From: Sulfitobacter sp. HNIBRBA3233
GTDB taxonomy: Bacteria > Pseudomonadota > Alphaproteobacteria > Rhodobacterales > Rhodobacteraceae
Length of the DNA: 64,000 bases
Direction: 5' to 3'
Assembly: GCF_040149665.1 (NCBI RefSeq)
Contig: NZ_JBEFLP010000001.1
Span: forward strand, 1,178,001-1,242,000
Position numbers and translations under genes: made by a program
Notes under the pieces: generated by a model
The model's database searches: none
What the model was told of the DNA's origin: nothing
The model's input: only the letters and a program-made list of their open reading frames with translations
In this document: positions 57,423-64,000 of the stretch, piece by piece
How the letters are laid out: the number at the start of each line of letters is the position of its first letter
Numbering within the stretch: the stretch's first letter is position 1

Positions 57423-59213
57423 ATGTACCAGACGTTCGACGTGACAGCGCGGCCCGAACAGGGGCCTCCGCGCCTGAAAGCCTTGCGCGGGGTACTGGCT
57501 GACGAGGGTCTCGACGGGTTCCTGGTGCCGCGTGCGGACGCACATCAGGGTGAATATGTGGCCGCGCGGGACGCTCGGCTGGCGTGGCTGACGGGATTTA
57601 CCGGATCGGCCGGGTTCTGCGTCGTGCTGCGAGACCGGGCGGGCGTGTTCATCGACGGGCGCTACCGCACGCAGGTGAAAGCGCAAGTCGCGGCGGAGTT
57701 CACGCCCGTGCCTTGGCCCGAAACCTCGATGGCGGCATGGCTGCGCGATGCGCTGCCCGCGGGCGGGCGTGTGGGATTTGACCCCTGGCTGCATACCGTC
57801 GAGCAGATCGCGCAAACGACGAAAGCCCTTGCGGGCAGCGGGATCACGTTGATCGAGACCGCAAACCTTGTCGACCGGATCTGGGACGACCAGCCCGCAC
57901 CGCCAAGCCAACCGGCGAAGATCCATCCGCTGGAATTCGCGGGAGAGAGCCACGAGCACAAGCGCGCACGCCTCGCCAAAACCCTTGCCGAGGCCGGTGA
58001 GCGGGCAGCGGTGATTACCCTTCCCGACAGCCTGTGCTGGCTGCTCAATATCAGGGGCGCGGACATCGAGCGCAATCCCGTGGTCCATGCCTTTGCCCTG
58101 TTTCACGCGGACGGGTCAGTGGATCTTTTCGCCGATCTGCGGAAGTTTGAGGGCATGGCCGCGCATCTGGGCCCCGAGGTGAGACTGGCTGCGACGGAGA
58201 AATTCCTGCCCGCGCTCGACGGGCTGGACGGGCCCGTGCGCATCGACGCCGGAACCGCGCCGCAGATCGTTGCCAACCGCCTCGGCGATCGCGCCGTGCA
58301 CGGCAAGGACCCCTGCGCCCTGCCGAAGGCGCGCAAGAACGCTGCCGAGATCGCCGGTGCCGCCGAAGCGCATCTGCGCGATGGCGCGGCCATGGTCGAA
58401 ATGCTGTGCTGGCTCGATGCGCAGCCGGCAGGATCGCTGAGCGAGACACAGGTCGTCCGCAAGCTGGAGGAATTTCGCAGGCGCGACAACGCGCTGCAGG
58501 ACATCAGCTTCGAGACCATCGCGGGCACCGGCCCGAACGGGGCGATCATGCACTACCGCGTGACCGAGGAAACCGATGCCACGCTGGAGGACGGCCATCT
58601 GATCGTGATCGACAGCGGCGGGCAATATCTGGACGGCACCACTGATATCACCCGCACCATCCCCATCGGCACACCACCGCAGGAGGCCTGCGCTGCCTTT
58701 ACCCGCGTGCTGGCGGGGCTGATCGCCATGAGCCGCCTGCGCTGGCCCAAGGGCCTTGCCGGTTGCCATATCGAGGCGATCGGCCGGATGCCGCTCTGGC
58801 TGGCGGGGCAGGATTTCGACCACGGTCTGGGCCACGGTGTGGGTGCCTATCTCAGCGTGCATGAAGGGCCGCAGCGGTTGAGCCGGGTCAGCGACGTTCC
58901 GCTGGAGGCAGGCATGATCCTCAGCAACGAACCGGGGTACTACCGTGAAGGGGCGTTCGGGATCAGGCTGGAGAATTTGCTGGTGGCCGAAAAAGCCCCC
59001 AACCTGCCCGGTGGCGACGACCACCGTGCAATGCTGCACTGGCGCACGCTGGCCTTTGTCCCGATCGACAGGCGGCTGGTGGTGCCGGAACTGCTCGATC
59101 CGGATGCGCGGACATGGCTGAACGACTATCACGCCGAGGTTGTGCAAAAGATCGGGCCGCGGGTTACACCGCCTGCGAAAGAATGGTTAGATAACGCAAC
59201 CGCGCCGATCTGA
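57423..59213 (+). CDS. pepP: Xaa-Pro aminopeptidase (aminopeptidase P)
   Basis: 596 residues, the long three-domain form. Two creatinase-like N-terminal domains, then the pita-bread metal site: [56 protein letters not shown], and Glu in the last metal-binding segment. It removes the residue before proline from peptides. Start follows GAGGAG closely. With pepN it completes intracellular peptide turnover. Confidence 0.95.
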   Translation: MYQTFDVTARPEQGPPRLKALRGVLADEGLDGFLVPRADAHQGEYVAARDARLAWLTGFTGSAGFCVVLRDRAGVFIDGRYRTQVKAQVAAEFTPVPWPETSMAAWLRDALPAGGRVGFDPWLHTVEQIAQTTKALAGSGITLIETANLVDRIWDDQPAPPSQPAKIHPLEFAGESHEHKRARLAKTLAEAGERAAVITLPDSLCWLLNIRGADIERNPVVHAFALFHADGSVDLFADLRKFEGMAAHLGPEVRLAATEKFLPALDGLDGPVRIDAGTAPQIVANRLGDRAVHGKDPCALPKARKNAAEIAGAAEAHLRDGAAMVEMLCWLDAQPAGSLSETQVVRKLEEFRRRDNALQDISFETIAGTGPNGAIMHYRVTEETDATLEDGHLIVIDSGGQYLDGTTDITRTIPIGTPPQEACAAFTRVLAGLIAMSRLRWPKGLAGCHIEAIGRMPLWLAGQDFDHGLGHGVGAYLSVHEGPQRLSRVSDVPLEAGMILSNEPGYYREGAFGIRLENLLVAEKAPNLPGGDDHRAMLHWRTLAFVPIDRRLVVPELLDPDARTWLNDYHAEVVQKIGPRVTPPAKEWLDNATAPI

Positions 59214-59245
59214 GTGCGAAACCGAGACATGTGGGGGGAATAAAC

Positions 59246-59590
59246 GTGGCAAGCACGATCACGATACGAAAAGCTGAAGGCACCTGGACCGTTCGCGCAG
59301 GTGGCGCTGTTCTGGGCGAAACCAACGACGCGCTGGAGCTGATCGAGGGGGATTATCCCCCCGTCATCTATTTCCCGCGCGGCGATATCGCGATGGCGTT
59401 TCTCGACCCTTCGGACAAGGTCACCAGCTGCCCGCTGAAGGGGGAGGCGACCTATTTCTCCGTGGTTACCAAGAGCCGCACCCTGCAGGATGTCGTCTGG
59501 TCCTACGAGGATCCGAAGGACGATGTGGCGCAGATCAAGGGCTACCTTGCGTTCCAGAAACGCGACGAGATCGCCGTCGAACAGATCTGA
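59246..59590 (+). CDS. DUF427 domain protein
   Basis: 114 residues from the GTG at 59246, which has GGGGGGAA upstream; a GTG at 59231 lacks a ribosome site. DUF427 pattern: [61 protein letters not shown] and [12 protein letters not shown]. Small beta-fold protein of unknown function found widely in bacteria. It may be cotranscribed with pepP (32-bp gap). Confidence 0.88.
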   Translation: MASTITIRKAEGTWTVRAGGAVLGETNDALELIEGDYPPVIYFPRGDIAMAFLDPSDKVTSCPLKGEATYFSVVTKSRTLQDVVWSYEDPKDDVAQIKGYLAFQKRDEIAVEQI

Positions 59591-59599
59591 GGCTGTGGG

Positions 59600-61288
59600 T
59601 CAGGAGTGCTCTTCGGCCGCCGTGGCGGCGAGAGCCCTGTTGTAGGCGCGCAGCGCATCAACGTGGAAGAGCGCGCCCAGCAGTTCGGGCGGGGCCGCAT
59701 CCGCGGTCAGAGTCACGACCGGCAGGAACGGCACGCCCGATTGTTCGAACATGGGCATTGCCGCTTCCAGCGTGGCGGCCCCGTCGATATATGTGCCCTC
59801 GCCGATCAGTTCCCAGCAACGCTCCGGATCGGCGGCGCGCGGATGCGCGTCGGTGCGCATGACTTTTGCAGCGGTAAACATCGCCAGCAAATAGGCCTGG
59901 GGGCCGGCGGCGAGGTGAATGCCGCGCCTTTCGATCTGGGTGAGGAAGAAGCTGTGATCGACCACGCGCGACGCGATGGCCGTTGACATGCTGACCGCGA
60001 CCATCACCGCAAGACCCGTTTGCCAGTCACCGGTCAGTTCGAACACGATCAATGTGGTCGAGATCGGCGCCCCCAGAACGGCGGCGGCGACGGCCCCCAT
60101 GCCCGCCAGCGCATAGAGCGATACGGACCCCGATACATCGGGAAAAATTCCCGTGGCGATCAATCCGAAGGCCAGCCCGACCAGCGCGCCGACCATCAGC
60201 GAGGGCGAGAACACACCGCCCCCCATGCGTCCGCCCAGCGTGATCGTTACCGCCAGCACCTTGAGGACCGCAAAGACGATCGCCTCGTGCAGCACCAGCT
60301 CTCCGGTCAGGGCCAGCGACGTGGTTTCGTAGCCGACGCCGATGATATGCGGAAACCACAGCGCGATGACGCCCAGCATCGCACCGGCCACCATGGGGCG
60401 CATCCAGCGTGGCAGGCGCGTCCGGTCCTGTATGTGGTTGCCCAGATCCTCCGCCCAGAAGATAGACTTCATCAGGGCAACGGCGACGATCCCACAGGTC
60501 AGCCCCAGCATCAGAAAGGCGGGCAATTCGATGTAGAACTGGAGCTCGCCAGTGGTGGGCAGCTTGAATTCGGTCACCCCGCCGAATTCGATCCGGTTGA
60601 TCACCGTTCCCGCCACAGAGGCGATAACGATGGGTGCGAAGGCATGGATTGCGAAATGGCGCAGCACGACCTCCAGCGCGAAAAGCGCGCCCGCGATGGG
60701 CGCGTTGAAGCTGGCCGAAACGGCGGCGGCGACGGCACAGCCCAGCAGATCACGGCCCGTGATCCCGTCGGCATTGATGCGATTGGTCACCCATGTGGAG
60801 AGCACACCGGCAAGGTGCACCACCGGCCCCTCGCGCCCGGACGAACCGCCCGTGCCGAGCGTCACAAGCGATGCCGCCGCCGATGCCAGACCGGCGCGTG
60901 TCTCTACCCGGCCGTCCTTGAGCGCGGAGCCCACGATGACATCCGCGACCGACCGTGCCCGCGCATCGGAGGTGAAGCGGTGCAGGATCAGGCCCGTAGC
61001 CAGCCCGCCCAAGGTGGGAATGACGATGATCCAGTACCATTCGAGCCCCGAGATGAAGCTGTGCAGGAACTGCACATCTTCGGTCCCGTAAAGAGTGGCC
61101 TGCAAGAGGTTGATCCCCTTGCGGAAAAACAGGGCCGCGAAACCTGCCGCGATACCGATGACCAAGGCGATGAACCAGAATGTGATCTTGCCCGGCCCCT
61201 TGCGGCGCAGAACGGCCCAGCCCTCGCAACATCCCTGCCAAGCCTGCGTGGCCTGTTGCGAGAGAAAGGAGCGGCTGGGCTCTGACAT
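59600..61288 (-). CDS. CLC-type chloride channel/transporter with CBS-like tail
   Basis: 562 residues from the ATG at 61288. CLC membrane core of about 18 helices: selectivity segment GTGGSSGREGPVVHLAG with the external gating Glu, FNAPIAGALFALEVVLRHF, LGGRMGGGVFSPSLMVGALVG and LAGMGAVAAAVLGAPISTTLIVFELTGD. A CBS-like segment at the C-terminus (GAATLEAAMPMFEQSGVPFLPVVTL). Compared with E. coli ClC-ec1 the inner proton Glu is Val and the GSGIP serine region reads ARSVADV. The anion and mechanism are uncertain. Converges on DUF427 and is transcribed away from recN. Confidence 0.9.
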   Translation of the reverse strand: MSEPSRSFLSQQATQAWQGCCEGWAVLRRKGPGKITFWFIALVIGIAAGFAALFFRKGINLLQATLYGTEDVQFLHSFISGLEWYWIIVIPTLGGLATGLILHRFTSDARARSVADVIVGSALKDGRVETRAGLASAAASLVTLGTGGSSGREGPVVHLAGVLSTWVTNRINADGITGRDLLGCAVAAAVSASFNAPIAGALFALEVVLRHFAIHAFAPIVIASVAGTVINRIEFGGVTEFKLPTTGELQFYIELPAFLMLGLTCGIVAVALMKSIFWAEDLGNHIQDRTRLPRWMRPMVAGAMLGVIALWFPHIIGVGYETTSLALTGELVLHEAIVFAVLKVLAVTITLGGRMGGGVFSPSLMVGALVGLAFGLIATGIFPDVSGSVSLYALAGMGAVAAAVLGAPISTTLIVFELTGDWQTGLAVMVAVSMSTAIASRVVDHSFFLTQIERRGIHLAAGPQAYLLAMFTAAKVMRTDAHPRAADPERCWELIGEGTYIDGAATLEAAMPMFEQSGVPFLPVVTLTADAAPPELLGALFHVDALRAYNRALAATAAEEHS

Positions 61289-61385
61289 CGGGGCCTTTCG
61301 ATCGCTACGGGGCAAAATATCCTTTCCCTAGCGGAAATCATACTTCCGGCGGCGGTTCAAGGTATCTGCACCGCTCTGGGGCGCA

Positions 61386-63035
61386 TCACACGCTCAGAAG
61401 CGCACGGGCCGCCTGCCGTGCCGCATCGGTAATCTGATCGCCCGCAACCATACGCGCCAGTTCGTCCACCCGCGCCTCGGGGTCGAGGGGCACCACGTCC
61501 GTCGTCGTCATCCCGTCGGTCACGGATTTTTCGACCCGCCAGTGGTGCGCGCCCAGTGCCGCGACCTGCGGCGAATGGGTCACCACCAGCACCTGACCGC
61601 CATCGGCAATTGCGGCCAGCCGGCGCCCGACCGCATCGGCGGTCGCCCCGCCCACGCCACGGTCGATTTCGTCAAAGATCAGCGTCAGCCCCGACTGCCC
61701 CTGTGTCAGGCAAACCTTCAACGCCAGCAAGAAGCGCGACAGCTCCCCGCCCGAGGCAATCTTGTTCAGCGGTCCTGCCGGCGCGCCGGGGTTGGTCGCG
61801 ACCGTGAAGGTGACGGCATCGCGCCCGTCCGGGCCGGCCGTGTCCTCGGTAATGCGCGTGGCAAAGACGGCGCGGTCCATCTTCAGCGGTGCCAGCTCTC
61901 CGCTGACGGCTGTGTCCAGCCGTGCCGCCGCCGCTTGGCGTGCCTGCGTCAGCAGGTTCGCCGCCGCGTCATAGGCCGCCTCTGCCGCGCGTGCGTCACG
62001 CTCGAGGCGCGCCAGTTCTTCATCGCCCGCATCGAGTGCCGCAAGCTTGCCGCGCAGGGTGTCGGCGAAACCGGCCAGTTCATCCGCCTGCACATTGTGC
62101 TTGCGTGCGAGGCCACGCATCGCAAACAGCCGTTCTTCGGTTTCCTCAAGCTCAGCCGCGTCGAAGGACATCGCCTCGATCGCGGTCACGACACCTTCCA
62201 TCGCGGTGTCGAGTTCGATCATCGCACGGTTCAGCGCCGCCATCGGTTCTTCCAGCGCGCCTTCGGCACGATCCGCCGCACCGTCAAGCCAGCGCAACGC
62301 GTCTGCCATCTGCGATTCCGCCCCGTTCGGGCCCATCGCCTCATAGGCCTGCACCACGTCGGCGCGGATCCGTTCGGCGGCCTGCATCATCCGCCTGCGG
62401 GTATCGAGCGTGGCTTCTTCGCCTTCTTCCGGCTTCAGCTTGTCCAGTTCGGCCACCGCGTAGCGCAGGAATTCTTCCTCGGCGGCAATCTCGGCCTGTG
62501 CCTTACGCGCGGTCTCGAGCGCGCGGCGGGTGCTGTGGCGCGCCGACCACGCCGCCCGCGTCTCTTGCAAGGCCGCGTCGAGACCTCCGAAATCGTCGAG
62601 GATCGCCCTGTGCCCTTTGGGATCCAGCAGGCCGCGATCGTCGTGCTGGCCGTGCAGTTCCACCAGCGTCTCAGACAGCTGGCGCAGCACCTCGCCCGAA
62701 CACCGCCGGTCGTTGACCCACGCCGTTTTGCGCCCGTCCGACGTATTGATCCGCCTCAGGATCAGCTCATCCCCTTCGGGCAGTCCCGCTTCTTGCAAAA
62801 CCGCGTGCGCGGGGTGACCGGCGGGCAGGTCGAACCAAGCGGTCACTTCGCCCTGCGCGGCGCCCTGCCGGACCAGATCGGCACGGCCCCGCCATCCAAG
62901 GACAAAGCCAAGCGAATCCAGCAGGATCGACTTGCCCGCGCCGGTCTCTCCGGTCAGCACGTTGAGGCCGGGCTGAAAATTCAGCTCCAGCCGCTCGATG
63001 ATGAGCATGTCGGAAATATCCAGTCCGCGCAGCAT
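61386..63035 (-). CDS. recN: DNA repair protein RecN
   Basis: 549 residues, SMC-like ATPase. Walker A GETGAGKS (residues about 28-35) in the N-lobe, long central helical coiled coil (about residues 150-370), ABC signature ASGGELSR and Walker B LIFDEID in the C-lobe with the D-loop RGVGG. It acts in double-strand break repair. Transcribed with bamD 31 bp upstream, the usual alphaproteobacterial order. Confidence 0.95.
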   Translation of the reverse strand: MLRGLDISDMLIIERLELNFQPGLNVLTGETGAGKSILLDSLGFVLGWRGRADLVRQGAAQGEVTAWFDLPAGHPAHAVLQEAGLPEGDELILRRINTSDGRKTAWVNDRRCSGEVLRQLSETLVELHGQHDDRGLLDPKGHRAILDDFGGLDAALQETRAAWSARHSTRRALETARKAQAEIAAEEEFLRYAVAELDKLKPEEGEEATLDTRRRMMQAAERIRADVVQAYEAMGPNGAESQMADALRWLDGAADRAEGALEEPMAALNRAMIELDTAMEGVVTAIEAMSFDAAELEETEERLFAMRGLARKHNVQADELAGFADTLRGKLAALDAGDEELARLERDARAAEAAYDAAANLLTQARQAAAARLDTAVSGELAPLKMDRAVFATRITEDTAGPDGRDAVTFTVATNPGAPAGPLNKIASGGELSRFLLALKVCLTQGQSGLTLIFDEIDRGVGGATADAVGRRLAAIADGGQVLVVTHSPQVAALGAHHWRVEKSVTDGMTTTDVVPLDPEARVDELARMVAGDQITDAARQAARALLSV

Positions 63036-63066
63036 GGTCAGATCACCGGAAAGGTGCGTTGCACCG

Positions 63067-63954
63067 TTAAAGCCACTCGCCCTTGATCGTCTGGCGGTAG
63101 ATCGACGACAGCCAGTTGTTGCCGAAGCTTTTCAACTCGAGCCCGCGACCGGTCAACAGCTTGTAGCTGTCCTGATACCATTCCGTCGCCTGGTAGTTAT
63201 AGCCGAGGATCGCGCCGGCGGTCTGGGCCTCCTCGGTCAGACCAAGGCTCAGATACGCCTCGACCAGCCGGTGCAGCGCTTCGGCGGTGTGGGTGGTGGT
63301 CTGGAAATCCTCGACAACGACCCGGAAACGATTGATCGCGGCTGCGTAATGGTCGCGACGCAGGTAGTAGCGCCCGATCTCCATCTCTTTCGCGGCAAGA
63401 TGGTCGAAGGCCAGATCGAATTTCAGGATGGACGACCGCGCATATTCGCTGTCCGGATAGCGTTCGATCACCTGACGCAGCGATTGCAGCGCCTGGAACG
63501 TCAGGCCCTGATCCCGACCGATATCGTCGATCTGGTCGTAATAGCTGAGCGCGAGAAGATAGGCGGCATAGGCCGCGTCATCGTCATCGGGATAGAAATC
63601 GATGAACCGCTGCGCCGCGGAGCGGCTGTTGGGATAATCGCCATCCTGATGATAGGCAAAGGCCTGCATGATCAGCGCGCGCTTGGCCCATTCGGAATAG
63701 GGATAGAGCCGCTCGATCTCGGCGAAATAGAACGCGCCTTCGGCCGGACGCCTGCGGTTCAGTTCGAATTCGCCACGATCGAAAATCTGTTCCGGCGTGT
63801 AGGTTTCGAGCGGAATTTCCTGCGGATTGAAAAAGTTGTCCGTAAAACGGCCCGCATCCCGGCCACCATCGCAGGCGGCCAGCGCGGCCACAACAAGCAG
63901 CGACACGGACAGTCGTTTTGCCGAACCCCCAAGACCCATCGCTGGATTTCCCAT
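63067..63954 (-). CDS. bamD: Outer membrane assembly lipoprotein BamD
   Basis: 295 residues. Lipobox VAALAAC with the acylated Cys at C28; then five TPR-like repeats (PAEGAFYFAEIERLYPYSEWAKRALIMQAFAYHQDGDYPNSRSAAQRFIDFYPDDDDAAYAAYLLALSYYDQI and following). Part of the Bam complex that inserts outer-membrane beta-barrels, together with BamA. ATG 63954 has a weak ribosome site; ATG 63939 (MGLGGSAKRL) has GGGAAA nearby and may be the true start. Upstream sequence to 64000 shows nothing coding. Confidence 0.93.
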   Translation of the reverse strand: MGNPAMGLGGSAKRLSVSLLVVAALAACDGGRDAGRFTDNFFNPQEIPLETYTPEQIFDRGEFELNRRRPAEGAFYFAEIERLYPYSEWAKRALIMQAFAYHQDGDYPNSRSAAQRFIDFYPDDDDAAYAAYLLALSYYDQIDDIGRDQGLTFQALQSLRQVIERYPDSEYARSSILKFDLAFDHLAAKEMEIGRYYLRRDHYAAAINRFRVVVEDFQTTTHTAEALHRLVEAYLSLGLTEEAQTAGAILGYNYQATEWYQDSYKLLTGRGLELKSFGNNWLSSIYRQTIKGEWL

Positions 63955-64000
63955 GATTGCTACCGCTTCATCGTTTTTCTAGAGCGTCTCGCGCCTGTTG

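Overview
The window reads as ordinary, gene-dense chromosome of an aerobic alphaproteobacterium, most likely a marine Rhodobacteraceae (Roseobacter-group) member. Supporting signs are the high GC content, the leucine-degradation operon, a fused CobS/CobT cobaltochelatase locus next to bolA and a zinc-J-domain gene, DUF3422, PntA/PntB transhydrogenase, WaaA and BamD (an LPS-bearing diderm), and many ATGA-type overlaps. Genus cannot be fixed from the sequence alone. I see no tRNA, rRNA, CRISPR array, phage, insertion sequence or plasmid feature.

Layout. Positions 1-7843 (minus strand): leucine catabolism, in transcription order isovaleryl-CoA dehydrogenase, an LprI-like secreted protein, an acyl-CoA synthetase, methylcrotonyl-CoA carboxylase beta, an ASCH protein, the biotin-containing alpha subunit and a glutathione S-transferase cut by the window edge. 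A TetR-type inverted repeat precedes it. 7981-10397: a flavin-binding stress-type protein, a PLP aminotransferase and a phosphoglycolate-phosphatase-like HAD enzyme. 10535-14367: UDP-GlcNAc supply (glmU-glmS), a PPOX-fold protein and a possible 37-residue small protein. 14536-18496: a lipoprotein, moaA, waaA and a glycosyltransferase. 18516-29528: a divergent peptide-uptake and amide-hydrolysis locus (dppABC-like to the right; fused DppDF, ArgE-like, FAD oxidoreductase and two tandem M20 amidohydrolases to the left) around a 334-bp control region with a perfect palindrome. 29606-35722: DUF3422, a MATE exporter and pntAB. 36057-40551: an SDR, a class I glutamine-amidotransferase-like hydrolase, GlcG and malate synthase G. 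40665-48035: small proteins, aminopeptidase N, an SDR, two small membrane proteins, a lytic transglycosylase and an unrecognised 460-residue protein. 48135-52858: a 4-coumarate-CoA-ligase-like enzyme, gatB, a hotdog thioesterase, DUF4177 and bolA. 52982-59590: zinc-J-domain protein, cobS, a small acidic secreted protein on the opposite strand, cobT, pepP and DUF427. 59600-63954 (minus): a CLC-type anion transporter, recN and bamD.

Functionally the window is mostly catabolism of amino acids and peptides (leucine, N-acyl amino acids or peptides, aminopeptidases N and P), envelope building (GlmU/GlmS, WaaA, BamD, lytic transglycosylase), cofactor supply (MoaA, CobST) and redox balance (PntAB).

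No clear new multi-gene system is visible. The best unexplained signal is a 29-base element found three times, each time intergenic, at 2470-2498 (minus), 14453-14481 (plus) and 57304-57332 (plus), with 27 of 29 positions identical. Next come the palindrome-controlled peptide locus, overlapping half-sites before malate synthase, and several small genes hidden under antisense reading frames (DUF2256 at 40665-40835, an acidic secreted protein at 54864-55133, a 37-residue ORF at 14254-14367).
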